Assembly (NCBI GenBank): GCA_030220185.1
Contig: JASPKZ010010272.1
Location: 5,009,501 to 5,073,500, forward strand
Length of the DNA stretch: 64,000 nucleotides
DNA from: Diploptera punctata
Taxonomy: Eukaryota > Arthropoda > Insecta > Blattodea > Blaberidae
Direction: 5' to 3'
Below are positions 11,276 through 22,087 of this stretch, piece by piece (position 1 is the first letter of the stretch; the number at the start of each line of letters is the position of its first letter). The translations under genes were made by a program, and so were the position numbers. The notes under the pieces are model-generated. The model was not told the origin of the DNA, did no database searches, and was given only the letters and a program-made list of their open reading frames with translations.

Positions 11276-11311
11276 TATAATTAAAATAATTAATATTTGT
11301 TTGAATTGGGA

Positions 11312-11382
11312 GCCTGGTAGCTTAGCAGTCAGAGCACTGGTGTACAAAACCAGAGACATCGGGTTCAAATCCTGATTCAGGC
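11312..11382 (+). repeat. tRNA-like body followed by CATATATTTTTCTCTT
   Basis: GCCTGGTAGCTTAGCAGTCA head, GTACAAA anticodon-loop region, GGGTTCAAATCC B-box and ATTCAGGC end. The T-rich box directly 3' is the common right flank of all tRNA-like bodies in the window. A large palindrome (11440-11700) follows directly. Confidence 0.65.
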
Positions 11383-11439
11383 ATATATTTTTCTCTTCTA
11401 TTAAAATGGGCAACTTTACTACACAAATCTCAGACAGGG

Positions 11440-11700
11440 ATTTATAATTGAAGGGCTCGGCTATAAAACATGGTAACTGACAAATTCTTGAAAATTGAGT
11501 TGTAGCATGTAAACTGTGACATACAACTTTGAAACACTTGGTGCATGTCATTTTATTTACCATCTATTGACATGTAAAAACTACGTGCACCAAATGCTTC
11601 AGAAGGTCACATATCACAGTTTACATACTACAACTCAATTTTCAAGAATTTGTCACTTAACATGTTTTACAGCCGAGCCCTTCAATTAATGTAATAAATT
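11440..11700. repeat. Palindrome attached to the 11312 tRNA-like body
   Basis: Arms: TTGAAGGGCTCGGCT..AAACATG through GTTGTAGCATGTAAACTGTGA (about 11449-11521) against TCACAGTTTACATACTACAAC through GCCGAGCCCTTCAA (about 11613-11686). The loop itself is inverted (TTTGAAACACTTGGTGCA.GT / ..GCACCAAATGCTT). No hammerhead core is seen. It probably corresponds to the unit body of this tRNA-like family, inserted head-to-head. Confidence 0.7.
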
Positions 11701-11918
11701 TGGGAATTTTATACATTATGAGGTTTTCTTAATAAGAATCAAATGAATTGTGAATTCATCTTCTTCTTCTTCTTCTTCCTTCCAAGTATTAGGCCAAGGC
11801 CTGTTACGATCCTATAGTTACCTCATACATCTATGTTTTAACACAGAACTGCAGTATCGGGAAATACATCATTCCCATATTCACGATTCATTTGATTCTT
11901 ATTAGGAATTTATAGCAT
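11700..11918. mobile_element. PLE-tail palindrome with a captured LINE 3' end
   Basis: Outer arms TTAATAAGAATCAAATGAAT (11730-11749) and ATTCATTTGATTCTTATTA (about 11889-11907). Between them sit (CTT)n plus CCAAGTATTAGGCCAAGGCC (11758-11803, the antisense LINE 3' end) and a hammerhead 3' part (ACAGAACTGCAGT). The terminal box AACATTATGAGG-like sequence is at 11712-11727. Confidence 0.65.
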
Positions 11919-12591
11919 GTATACTTTTTGCCAAAAAGATAAAGAACCTTGCCTCACACCATTGTCTAAAGTTGGCTATTAGTGACACTTTCAAATCCCT
12001 TGCTGTAAGCATTTTGGCATCTTATTTCAGGACAAGTGTGCCTTTTCAATCACCAGTGTTTTAAAAGCAGATTAACCCGTCAGTGTGGAGGGACGTGACA
12101 TGTACGCAGGTTGAATTCTTCACCAAATGCAGAGCGACGTGACTTGTACGCTAGCTACATGCACTGCTTTAAACTATTATGATCTTTGTGTTTACATTAA
12201 CTATTTACAGTTTATATAAATTTTATGTAGAGATTTCAAAGATTATATTAGTGCCTATATTAATTGATGACGGCCCTGAGTAAATTAAAATCATTTTATA
12301 TTTGCATTTATTCATGCGGCCTCTGACATTTTTCTTATATTTATAACTTGATAAAGGATTTCTTAGAAAAATAAATTCGCCTTTTTTTTTTGATCAGCTT
12401 GTCTATCAAATTGAATCTATTTTCAAACCTCTTCATTTTTAATAATAATGTTGCAAAATTCAGTATATATGAAGGCCCAACAAAGTTATTTTCGATTTAC
12501 GCTATAGTACAGGACCACAACAGTAAATTTCAGATATATATATATATACATAACAAATGACGATACCCTTACATTATGGAAAGGTAGCTAG

Positions 12592-12900
12592 TCTACTATT
12601 CACTCAGTATCTAAAAGGTAAAGTGGTCCACTACAGACCTTAGGAGCTCCTTGGGATATTAGGAGGTTAAGGCTCCCACTTTTTCTAGACTATCGGTACC
12701 TGATGTCAGCTGGGTACTTATCTCTGTCTGATGGCCCATAACAAGCATATGGTACTCATTTCAGTTAGAGGCTGAGTCAACCATGGGGTCACAGTGCTGC
12801 CTGAAGGTTTGGTTCAGTTTAAAAATCCTAATCCACCGGAACTCGAACCCTCGATCTTCTGGCTTGTAGCATGTTGATCTTTCAAGTGCACACCTCTGAT
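12592..12900. mobile_element. Dispersed SINE-like repeat, copy 1
   Basis: Contains AGGCTCCCACTTTTTCTAGAC, GGTACTCATTTCAGTTAGAG and, on the minus strand, a B-box-like GGGTTCGAGTTCC inside a tRNA-like stretch (12836-12885). Diverged copies are at 39230-39520 and 58570-58760. The shared order of blocks shows one family. Confidence 0.65.
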
Positions 12901-13894
12901 GAAGCTATTATAGTTATATATCATCAACTGCTTTCACCTTGGAAACCAGAAGAACATTGAAATTTAGGGTTGATGAAGGTCTTTTAGCACAATAGGTCTC
13001 ATGTGTAGAAAGAAAATTTTTTTGAAGGCACACGACCTAAAATAATGTTTCCAAAGTGTTAGAAAGACACATTTGGAGAAGGTTCCCCCCCCCCACAAGA
13101 AAAAAGGTCAATGCATAGAAGCAATGTGTTTGTAATAAACATGAACAAAATAACACAAGGGAAAAAAATACACTTATTGGTGCCCGAGTGTCAAACAGCT
13201 GGTTTACGCTTTGAAGATTTATCACACAAATTTTTTAAGTTCATTCTGTTTTTTTTTAAGACCCTTCTCTTTGTGTAAATATTTCGTTGTATTGTTAGAT
13301 AGAGCCGGTTCTCTGAAGTCTTCAAAGAATTCCTAGTGTAATTCACTGTGCTACTTATGTGAGAAACTTACAAATTACCTACTTTAACTGTAAATATATC
13401 ATAAATAAGTTTGCACATGCAGAGATGTTACATGAGAACCATAACAAATTTAATTAATTAAATATTATATTAAGGGACCATAAACGAATTGCAAAAACAT
13501 TTAAATTACTTAAGATATTTCCATTTAAATGCGTTTTTGGAATACTGGCACTGAACGGCTGGGTTTAAATACCCGTGAACCTCCTCCCGCAACAGAGTAT
13601 TACCGGCCATTTAACTCCACCCGCTCTGAAGGGTTGCCTTTTGTTTGCAGGAATTTTTGAATGGAGAAAAGAGAGGGTGATTCCAAGGTACTTCCAGGAA
13701 CTGAGGTTCTTAAGTTTTTGGTGAAAACTATACATAGGAGGTCCCAGATTGAAATTCCAGAACAAACTAATCCAACTGGGGTTATTTCAAGTTTTCCTCA
13801 GCCATTGAGGTAAATGTTGAATTGAAATTATTTAACAGAAATAGATTCATTATAATCACCATATTGTATCATTAAAATTAAATCACTCTTTTTT

Positions 13895-14246
13895 AGGAAT
13901 TAACACTATGAAGTATTATTTATTTATGTACAATTTTATCACTCTCCTCATATTTTTCTTCTTCTTAAACTAATTTCAGAACTATCTTCTGTTCCATCAT
14001 TCAGTATTTTATGACCATCGTTTTGTCGTCTTGAAGAGCCATTTTTTTTGCTCCCTCTGTTCCATTATCAGTATTTCATCACCGTAGTTTTGTCTTGAAG
14101 AGCTGTCTTTTGTTCCCTCTGTTGGTAGTTTGACAGCTCTTCAAGATGACAAAACAATGGCCATGAAATACTGACAACAGAACAGAAGACTAGTTTAAGA
14201 AGAAGAAAGATATGAGGTGAGTGATAAAATTATACATAAAAAATAA
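13895..14246. mobile_element. Palindromic PLE-tail element with two hammerheads
   Basis: Arms run from ATTTATGTACAATTTTATCACTC..CTCATAT..TTCTTCTTCTTAAACTA to the complement ending GATATGAGGTGAGTGATAAA. Each arm carries a hammerhead-like block (CTGA.TGATGGAAC...GTTCTGAAATTAGTT in the left arm on the minus strand). The left edge has GGAATTAACACTATGAAG, a variant terminal box. The loop near 14130 is also self-complementary (GAAGAGCTGTC..GACAGCTCTTC). Confidence 0.7.
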
Positions 14247-14340
14247 GTTAAGTTATATAGAAAACACTTGCCAAATAGAAATACAGATATTTGAGTTTGT
14301 ATTCTTTAACATTCTTACCTCATATGTTTATTTTTTTTTT

Positions 14341-14379
14341 GGACGATCGTTTCAAAGCTATTGCTCCATCTTCAGCTTG
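14341..14379 (-). ncRNA. Hammerhead ribozyme, left arm
   Basis: On the minus strand: CTGAAGA, unpaired T, stem II GGAGC/GCTTT, GAA, palindromic stem III ACGATCGT, cleavage-site C, then CAAAAA. Stem I is weak. Confidence 0.7.
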
Positions 14380-14454
14380 TTCACAAACTGGTTTTTTTCT
14401 TTTCTTCAAGTTGTCAGCCCTGGAAAAGAAAAGAAAAAACCAGTTTGTGAACAA

Positions 14455-14490
14455 GCTGAAGATGGAGCAATAGCTTTGAAACGATCGTCC
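14455..14490 (+). ncRNA. Hammerhead ribozyme, right arm
   Basis: CTGAAGA (14456-14462), T, GGAGC (464-468), AATA loop, GCTTT (473-477), GAA (478-480), ACGATCGT (481-488), C17 at 14489. It mirrors the left-arm copy. Confidence 0.7.
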
Positions 14491-15133
14491 AAAAAAAATA
14501 AACATATGAGGTAAGAATGTTAAAGAATACAAACTGAAATACAGAGTTTACTAAATATAATAGAAGATTTGGGAGATACTATTTTACATGTTGAATAGTC
14601 TATAAATAAGAATGGAGAAATAAAAATTCTTACCTTGACAGTAAATAAAGGTATGCGAAGGAATTAGAGAAATAATGAATTCAATCAATGCTTATAATTC
14701 AAAAAGAAGATCCAACAAATTGCAACAATATTTATTTAACCTACTGCTAAGGTTTTAAGCTTGGTCAGGTAGTTATCCAGGTAAGACTTTATTTACAAAA
14801 TAATAGGATAATGTCAACACTCGTAGATCAACTGCTGCCTCTCTTATTAAACAATTTCTTTACATTTGTACTAAAATCTATCAATTTCTCAAGATTATTC
14901 AAAATATTTTCACATTTAAATATAGAAACTGGATTCAACAAAATAATGAATCAAATCTTTATCATTTCCTTGTTGCAAGTTAAATATCAAGCATATAATG
15001 TCTGTCACTGTATTTAGATGTAAAAACTATAACAATTATCTACAATTTAACTTTCACAGGGAAAGAACACTATGAGGTTTAATTTAATAATTAAATTAAT
15101 GTTTTTATTACCTCACCTCATATCCTTTTTCTT

Positions 15134-15173
15134 CTATACTGCAGTTTCGGAGCTGATCTCCATCGTCAGTAGC
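15134..15173 (-). ncRNA. Hammerhead ribozyme, left arm
   Basis: On the minus strand: CTA, CTGACGA, T, GGAG/CTCC stem II, GAA, ACTGCAGT stem III, A17, TAG. All core positions fit CUGANGA..GAA with stem I CTA/TAG. Confidence 0.8.
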
Positions 15174-15245
15174 CTCTGGTCGACCGGTGTTATGTCGTTT
15201 CTTGGCGGTTTCCTTCTTACTTCTATCGGTGGACCGCTCTACTGA

Positions 15246-15284
15246 CTACTGACGATGGAGATAAGCTCCGAAACTGCAGTATAG
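15246..15284 (+). ncRNA. Hammerhead ribozyme, right arm
   Basis: CTA (246-248), CTGACGA (249-255), T, GGAG (257-260), CTCC (266-269), GAA (270-272), ACTGCAGT (273-280), A17, TAG (282-284). Confidence 0.8.
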
Positions 15285-16335
15285 AAGAAAAAGGATATGA
15301 GGTGAGGTAATAAAAACATTAATTTAATTATTAATTATCTACAACTCAGAACATTAATGGCTGTGAATGTACAAATAATGTCAATGTTGCATGTTCATTT
15401 GTCATTGCAAATTATTATGCTCATTGGTACCCTACAATTCACGTATTTGCACATTCATAACTCAAAATTATAGATTTGTGGATTGTTGTATGGAAGCATA
15501 AAATGTAGATAAATAACAATGCTAATAATTATATTGCTACAATTTAAACAATTAATACATTATAAGAACTATGTGCTTAATCATAAAACATATTTATTAT
15601 TTTATTTATATATATGTATATATTTGAATGTAATTATCCTGCATGGTTTGGTTAGATCCAAATATAAAAAACCACAATACTCTTTCTCAATTAATTTTCA
15701 ATGAAATTTAAACATTAAACCATTGGTGCATTTACATTGCAAACTTAATGTATAATAAACATAATAAAGTATCAAAACCTTAATAGCAGAGTATCATGAA
15801 AGAGCTATTCAACTATTTTATTTAGTTAACCTTGCTGGGAAGACTATAGTTTTTTCTAAAAGTCCAAAGATTATGACAAATTAATAAATGGAGGGCTGTG
15901 GCAGATAAAAGGAAAAAAATTTAGGATGCACCCTATAACAGCATATTACCATGGGAGAGTTGAGACTTGTACATAACCCCAGTCAATGTCTCCTCTCTCA
16001 AAACGTACAAGACAGTCACTTCCTGAGCTTTTTGTGAGAATTAAGTTAACAGCATTTTGGGAAGACTACATTTATGGTCTTTAAATGCAGCTGCTTTATC
16101 ATAATTAAAAATGTAGATAATCTGGAATAACTGTTTTTTAAGTAAGGTGATTAACCCAATGGACTCTTCTTTAAATGCCTGCTAACTTTCACCTCCACTC
16201 AGATTTAAATGGCCACACAAGACAGGAGGTGTCATGCTCTTTACATGTAAACACAAAAATGCTCATAGAATGGAATTTAATAAATATTTTTCTTTAGAAA
16301 TTTTAGTGAAGGCTTCTGAATAAACCTTCTTACCT

Positions 16336-16960
16336 AAAACAATGTTTTGGTGTGGTAAATCTCGAAACTTTCCGGGACATGAAGTGGTACTTCACACTTT
16401 TTGCACTGAAATGTAGTTTCACTTCTTTTGTTCTGTTTTGAACACACGTTTGTAGGGTTTCTTTGTATTGTCTGTGCTGGGGATATACAATTTAAAGTGA
16501 GCCCAGTTCCTTGCCTGTAAACTGACAGGGATTGTACTTGATGATGGGGGGCCTCTCACATTGTAGGATGGCAGCTGAATTGTCTCCAATAACTGCTTGG
16601 CAACAGCTATTCTGAAGGTCGAATATGCTGTCTTGTGATCTATGAAATTATTGTACACCACAAAAGAGTTAAACATACATATGTCCAGCAAATAGAAAAA
16701 TAATTTTCTGTATCCTTTTACAGTGCGACCTATTATAGGGAAAAGGGTAGTAATCTGGTCTTGCAAGTCAACACCATTCATTGCATCCTGGCAGAGTCTT
16801 GGTTTTTTTTTTATTTCTTCCCTAGGTCTTTGTCCTTTTACCCTCCTCAGTTTTCCTGTAGGTGTTATGTCTCCTGTCTGATGTTTCAAGGACAAAACTC
16901 TCTAATAAACTCAAAATCCCATCACGATCGTCACCACACACCCCCTTAGATGCCATTTCA
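16336..16960 (-). pseudogene. piggyBac transposase C-terminal remnant
   Basis: The minus-strand frame 16895-16419 contains AMNGVDLQDQ, the strongly conserved piggyBac MGG/NGVDL.DQ block, then GYRKLFFYLLDICMFNSF, typical of the C-terminal half of the transposase core. After a frameshift near 16425 the reading continues as TTFQCKKCEVPLHVPE, the start of the cysteine-rich C-terminal DNA-binding domain. N-terminal catalytic aspartates are not found, so this copy cannot encode an active enzyme. Confidence 0.85.
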
Positions 16961-17231
16961 AAGACTGAGCACTATGAATTTCTTCTATATATTTCCAACA
17001 AACAGACAGCTTCTAATTTCACGATTTCTTACAAAAAAAGGCAGGTTGTCCAACACCACTTTTCTCTCAGGAACCTAGAAAAGCTAACACACAGTAGACA
17101 TCTATGGGGTAGTTTGGAAGTTATTGCAAAATATATGAGCTCGTGCTCTTGACATGAATGTCACGTCATTCGAAGACTGGGCCTCACTAGAGCACGTGTG
17201 AACGTCACGTCATACGAGTTGAATGGGTTAA

Positions 17232-18890
17232 CGGTGTAAAAGTCAGGCTTCTAAGAAAGAGGGTGGCCAGAAAAAATTAAGAAGAAAGTTCAATCCTCCC
17301 ACACTTGTAATCACGTCTGAATTATAGAGGAAAAAATACTCCAACTTAAAGAAATATTGCTGAAAGGAAAGGAATATCTCCTAGAATTGTCGAATGCATC
17401 ATCCATAAACATCAAATTTACCAAGGCAGCACAAAGCATGTTGTCATCACATAAATGAGAAACACATTCAAAAGTGGTTCACAAATACAAAAAAAAAAAA
17501 ACTCTGTGAACAGATCTTGCAGAAAAAGATAGCAATTATTGGTAGGTAACATTAGGTGAAGCATGGATCTATCTTGAAAACACCAATAAACCTTGCATCA
17601 TACTTTATCAGAAACGTCGAAAAAAGAATGCAAACAAAAGGTTTCAAAAGGGTTTTATGGTGGTGGCCTGCTACTGCTCCAGGGGTCAGCTGAAAATTAA
17701 GAAAGTGGCTAGTAGAGCTAAGATCAATGCAGTTTACTTTCAGGAGAAGGTAATGAGACCTATTTACCTACAAGATATTCCACAGGTTTATGGGACAGAT
17801 GCTAGCAAGGATATATTGATATATTCATATGGACAAGGCAAAGTAATCTATGCAGTTCTACAGCCAAATGGAAGATGAAACTGGAATTAAGATTATTTAT
17901 TTTTTGTAAGAAAATTAATAAATTCAAAAAACAAAAAGTGAAAAATAAAAGTACTCCTGAGACAGATAAAGAAATTGGTAAAAAATTCAAGAAATTTACA
18001 TACCATCCTTAAGTATTTAATAGGTTTCAAAAAAATTTCAGCAAATTTTAACATTTAATTAGCACCGAAAAATGATTACAGTTTGAATAAATTAATCAAA
18101 ACCAAGAGAGTGGAGAGATTGAAGATGGCAACAAATCAGGATTTATCAAATTGATTGTAAAGATAGTGAAAAAAAATATACATAGGAAAAACAAAAAGGA
18201 ACTTAAATACAGGATTGAAAGAACACCTTACAAATGTTAAAAATGGAGAAATAGAAAAATCTGCAATAGCTGCACATGCATGGTCAGAAAACACAGAATT
18301 GAAACTAAGGCAAAATTACTAAAACAGTTAGAAAAAATCTAAGAGAAAATTTACATCTGCAAGAATAAAAAGAAAACTATGAATTTTGAAATTCCCGGTG
18401 AAAGAGAAAAAAATCTGATTTGGAAGTTCATTAGTCGGCCAGCAGAGGGAGCAGAAATCAACATGCAGGAAGGCAACATTTGTAATGCATTGAGAATGTT
18501 CCACAGAAGCAATGAAATTAGTCTGCATAAAAATGAAGAAATATGAGGCGAGTCAAAATGTACAACTGAAATATAATTAAGATAATTTATTTTTTCTTCA
18601 ACATCAGTCAAGTCACTTGATGCCCTCTAAAGGATGTCTGCAGCTCTGTTCTATTGAAGAGACCTAAAACTATTGAAGGCTTATGAAGAGCCTGTACAGA
18701 GGTGTTGCAAGATAGTCCCCTTGCTCATCTCAGGAAGAGTCTGCTTCAGTGGAAACTGTGCTACCGGGTGATAGTACACAACCGTGGTCATCATGTCGAG
18801 TACAACCGATGGTTGCAAGAAGGGATTTCTTATACTGTTACAAGCAACAATTTTTTTGATGTTTTTATTTTTAATTTAACACTTCTCACT
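17232..18890 (+). pseudogene. DD41D-type mariner relic split by piggyBac and a PLE
   Basis: Segments 17600-17880 and 18600-18830 translate to pieces (e.g. KINAVYFQEKV.RP, then HLRKSLLQWKLCYR) that match, block for block, the minus-strand transposase at 30614-31910 (KINSQYYQEEVLTP; HKSLLQWKLRCR). The relic is interrupted by the PLE at 17906-18574. Its left part was separated by the piggyBac insertion (left flank 11930-12071). Stops and frameshifts are frequent. Confidence 0.65.
17906..18574 (+). mobile_element. 5'-truncated Penelope-like element
   Basis: Flanked by near-identical AATTAAGAT.ATTTATTTTTT (17885-17905 / 18575-18595). It begins in the linker between reverse transcriptase and endonuclease (KFKKFTYHP-like, LAPKNDYSLNKLI) and passes the GIY-YIG block KKIYIGKTKRNL and a KNGEIEKSAIAAHAWSE segment with stops. 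It ends with a decayed hammerhead (TGCA TTGAGAA ... GAA ATTAGT C TGCA, 18486-18526) and ATATGAGGCGAGTC. Confidence 0.85.
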
Positions 18891-18898
18891 GAAGGATA

Positions 18899-19031
18899 AA
18901 TTATATTTGAAGAGAAAAATGTTTGCCTTGACCGAGACTTGAACCCGGGACCTTTGGCTTTCCAGGCCCGGAAAGCCAAAGGTCCCGGGTTCGAGTCTCG
19001 GTCTAGACGAAAATTTGTCTCTTCAAATATA
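18899..19031. repeat. tRNA-half palindrome
   Basis: The left arm is the antisense 3' half of the GCC..GGA-loop tRNA-like body plus TATATTTGAAGAGAAAAAT. The right arm is the same sequence in sense, ending TCTCTTCAAATATA. The switch point (CTTTCC-AGG-CCCGGAAAG, about 18960) lies in the anticodon loop. Confidence 0.85.
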
Positions 19032-19034
19032 AAA

Positions 19035-19312
19035 AAAACAATATTTTTATTAATTAAATAAAAATAAAAACTTGGTTTTATTTGATTTTCATATTTATTA
19101 AGATATAATTCAGTGACAGCTGTTTCGGTACACTGTACCTTTTTCAGACATGTTAACAAATTATGAATAATTAATATAATATATAACAAATAACTTGTTA
19201 ACATGTCTGAAGAAGGTACAGTGTACCGAAACAGCTGTCACTGAATTATATCTTAATAAATATGAAAATAAAATAAAACTAAGTTTTTATTTTTTATTTA
19301 ATTAATGAATAT
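19035..19312. mobile_element. Palindromic element with paired hammerheads
   Basis: Arms of about 125 bp, from TTAATTAAATAAAAATAAAAACTT through GATATAATTCAGTGACAGCTG to CATGTTAAC, face each other around an AT loop (19155-19195). Each arm has a hammerhead of a subfamily distinct from the GAGGTGAG ones. Confidence 0.85.
19205..19242 (+). ncRNA. Hammerhead ribozyme
   Basis: CTGAAGA (19207-19213), unpaired A, stem II GGTAC (215-219) / GTACC (223-227) with loop AGT, GAA (228-230), self-complementary ACAGCTGT (231-238), C17 (239), then ACTG. The mirrored copy at 19113-19150 (-) has CTGAAAA in the core. Confidence 0.75.
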
Positions 19313-19357
19313 GGATTTTCATCAAGTAAACACCAACTCAATTGATTAACAATTTTT

Positions 19358-20002
19358 TAAAAGAAAAATTTACGCTTGGACCGGGAATTGAACCCAGGAC
19401 CTCTGACTCTGTACGTCAGCGTGCAATCCATTACACCATTCAAGACCCGATACAACTGCTAAATTTTCTTTCCTCTTATACAATTATCTTACATCGAAGG
19501 CAGATAGCTCTCACTATTAACAATGCCATCAGATGACTTCTATTTCAAGTATTTTTTAACGAGAATTTTATATTACTTTTAAGCAGTAAAGCTTAATATT
19601 TTGATGTTACATTTAGTTTAACATATACCAGTCCTGGACAGATTTATTTTTTGAAAAGAAAAAATTTAGCAGTTGTATCTTGAATGGTGTAATGGATTAC
19701 ATGCTGACATACAAAGTCAGAGGTCCAGGGTTCAATTCCTGGTTTAAGCATTAATTTTCTTCTTCTTCTACTTCATGAAATTAGGCCTTTTGACCTGTTT
19801 TCACATGAAGTGGGATTTAATTAATCTTCCCATCTGGTAAATGGGCGTCCAACACTTCTACATTCTATTGGTTTGTACTTTAATAATAGCCAAGGGATTC
19901 CATCTGTAAACATTCTTTTAACATGTTCATGCCAGTATTTTCTTCAAAAAAAATAAATCTGTCCAGGACTGGAATATGTTAAACTAAATATAACATCAAA
20001 AC
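19358..20002. mobile_element. Nested tRNA-like palindromes with LINE 3' fragment
   Basis: A tRNA-like body on the minus strand (about 19376-19448, GGTGTAATGGATTGCACG type) is repeated on the plus strand (19679-19752). A second pair of arms, GATGTTACATTTAGTTTAAC..CAGTCCTGGACAGATTTATTT (19603-19655), is inverted at 19946-20000. Inside lies (TTC)n plus antisense LINE sequence (about 19757-19935). ATTTTTCTT and AAAGAAAAAT boxes flank both tRNA bodies. Confidence 0.7.
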
Positions 20003-21990
20003 AAATTGTTTATTTTAATCAGCCTCAACCCTCCAATAATTTAAATTAACTGCACATTATTCTAATAAAAAGAGTACATCAAGATTTGTGAGTGAACAAA
20101 ATAATTATGATACAATTTATTTCCATCATATCATTAGTTTAAAGAAGAATCCTGAAGTTTACACAAAATGGAAGAAAAAACATCTATTTTACACTCAAGA
20201 TCAATTTTAATCTGAAAAGATACTACAATTTCAAGTGATTTGAAAGAAAATTAAGCTATTACAATAAAAATTGCATAAAGAAACAAGTTTGAATTTGCAT
20301 TATTTATATATGCACAAAGAAAAATTAATATATATACAAATACAAGAGTTAGATCTGGAAGAAAAGAATGACTAGCTTCTAGGAGCATAACCTTACATCC
20401 CCTAAGCAAACAATTGAATAGCCCTGCCATTGTTGAGATAGAAAACAGGTACAATTACCTAAATTATTATCATTCCCTGTACAAACAGTAAGTGCACCTA
20501 AAACAATATATCTGGAAAATTTTCATTAAAAAATTCTTACATTGCACAAAAATAATTTTCCATCTTCCACATTAAACATTCTAATAAAATGAATAATAAA
20601 AACAATTCAATTTTCACTTTTGTAATAGACTTCCAGGTTTCACTTGCCAATAATTTTACTAGTTTTCTAGGCACATTGCCATTTATTATTCACAAATCAG
20701 TACTATTTAAAAATCAAGCAGAATTAACCGATGGCCAATTTTTTTTCTATCATCATATAATCACATTTTCCATTAACATTGTAAAGTTTGAGCACTAATT
20801 AATAGCACTTATAATCACTATATTGGTTTCTATCAGTTTGTGAACATTAATTTATAATACTTGGAGGGCGATCTTTCAACTTTATCAAACATATACACAA
20901 AACAGCAAACTAATTTAATATGTAAACTGGAAGCCGTATCTTAGAACATGGGATTTAATATGAACACTTTTACTGAGAATTTTTCCATCTTTGTAGTATT
21001 TATAAGTTATAATAAATCATACACAATTATCACTCATTTCAAATAATAAAACTATGGAATTCAATAAAATATTGGTACAATTACAAATGTAAGACTGATT
21101 TTTTGCAAGGTAAAACATTCAAGACCAATTTTGGCAGAGCAGATGGAAAATTAAAACAGACAAACCTAATCTGTCTCAACACTGTAACAATAATGACAAA
21201 TATTTAAAACAAGCTTAAAAATAAGAAGTATACTCATTATCAACGAATATTAAGCTTTTTCCCTTTTAAAAATCTCACATGGAAAGTAGTGGAAATCTAA
21301 CTTTATTTTATTTAAATAACCTAAAATTGTTATAAAATAGATGTACTGAAAAAAAAAAGACATATCTATCTAAATTTTTAAAAAGCTAATCATAAAAAAA
21401 AGTATGAAATAAAACAGGTGTCATGTACATTACCTATCACATTTTCGTAATTGTAAGAATAGCTCACCAATCACTTCCAGAGGATAACACTTCTCACTCA
21501 ACCAATCAACAGCAATAATAATTTTAGTACCCAGAATTATGTTTTCTAATAAATTTACAACATCAATGCACCATCATTCTCTACCAATGGTAAAAAAAAT
21601 ATGCCCACACATAATACTATAGAATGTATTGAGCACCTCAAAGGAACGCTGGGAGTACTTAAGAGGCACTCACGTACTCTTCGAGCACTGAAATACTTAC
21701 AATGGAGTACAACTGTACACTAATCACAATTCTTGCACCATACATGGAGTTTCTGTTTATGATATGGCTGAATCATTTGATAATTTTGTTCACTTTTAAC
21801 ATTTTTTCCTCTTTTTTTATTTTTTTGTATAGGCCCTTAAATGTCCTGTCCTATCAGAGCCAAGGCTTACCTGAACACAGAAGTAAATTATCAATACTGA
21901 TGTGATAATTCAAACAGGACCATTGGGAGTCGCACCTACACTTTTCTGACTTGTACATGCTTCACTCGATTTTGCTCTGAAATTAACAAA
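20003..21990. other. AT-rich single-copy-looking stretch, possible PPP6R 3' UTR
   Basis: No palindrome boxes, tRNA-like bodies or transposase pieces were seen in this 2-kb stretch. It lies 2-4 kb downstream of the PPP6R stop on the same strand. Together with the unique parts of 23.0-24.18 kb it could be a long 3' UTR, but nothing in the sequence proves transcription. Confidence 0.3.
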
Positions 21991-22087
21991 TTCATTATCA
22001 TAAGTAATGCCATTCTTGATTTCCAATTTATCAATAATTTGGAAATCAAGAGTGGCATTGGTTAGGGCTATTTAACGAATAAAATTA

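Larger units (their letters stand above)
14288..14535. mobile_element. Near-perfect palindromic element, 10-bp TSD
   Basis: It is flanked by GAAATACAGA at 14278-14287 and 14536-14545. Arms of about 105 bp (GTTTGTATTCTTTAACATTC to AAACTGG..TTTTCTTTTCTT) are almost identical in inversion around a short loop at about 14410-14420. Each arm carries a hammerhead. Being so symmetrical, it must extrude as a long hairpin in RNA. Confidence 0.85.
15046..15332. mobile_element. Palindromic PLE-tail element, 12-bp TSD
   Basis: Target duplication AATTATCTACAA at 15034-15045 and 15333-15344. The left end starts TTTAACTTTCACAGGGAAAG then AACACTATGAGG (the antisense terminal box). Arms contain CTCACCTCATATCC / GGATATGAGGTGAG and one hammerhead each. 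The 3'-most box is present only at the left side, so insertion orientation is minus. Confidence 0.88.
12076..17227 (-). mobile_element. piggyBac-like transposon flanked by TTAA
   Basis: The left end reads TTAA|CCCGTCAGTGTGG (TTAA at 12072-12075) and the right end, on the minus strand, TTAA|CCCATTCAACTCG (TTAA at 17228-17231). Both ends start CCC next to a TTAA target, as piggyBac elements do, and both carry internal ACGTGAC repeats within 100 bp. The 5.15-kb interior holds the transposase remnant near its right end plus later insertions (a SINE-like copy at 12592-12900 and three palindromes at 13.9-15.3 kb). It is inserted in a mariner relic. Confidence 0.8.

Noticed and set aside
14221..14532. 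Overlapping open frames on both strands (MYSLTFLPHMFIFF...)
   Set aside because: They are mirror readings of the palindromic element 14288-14535.
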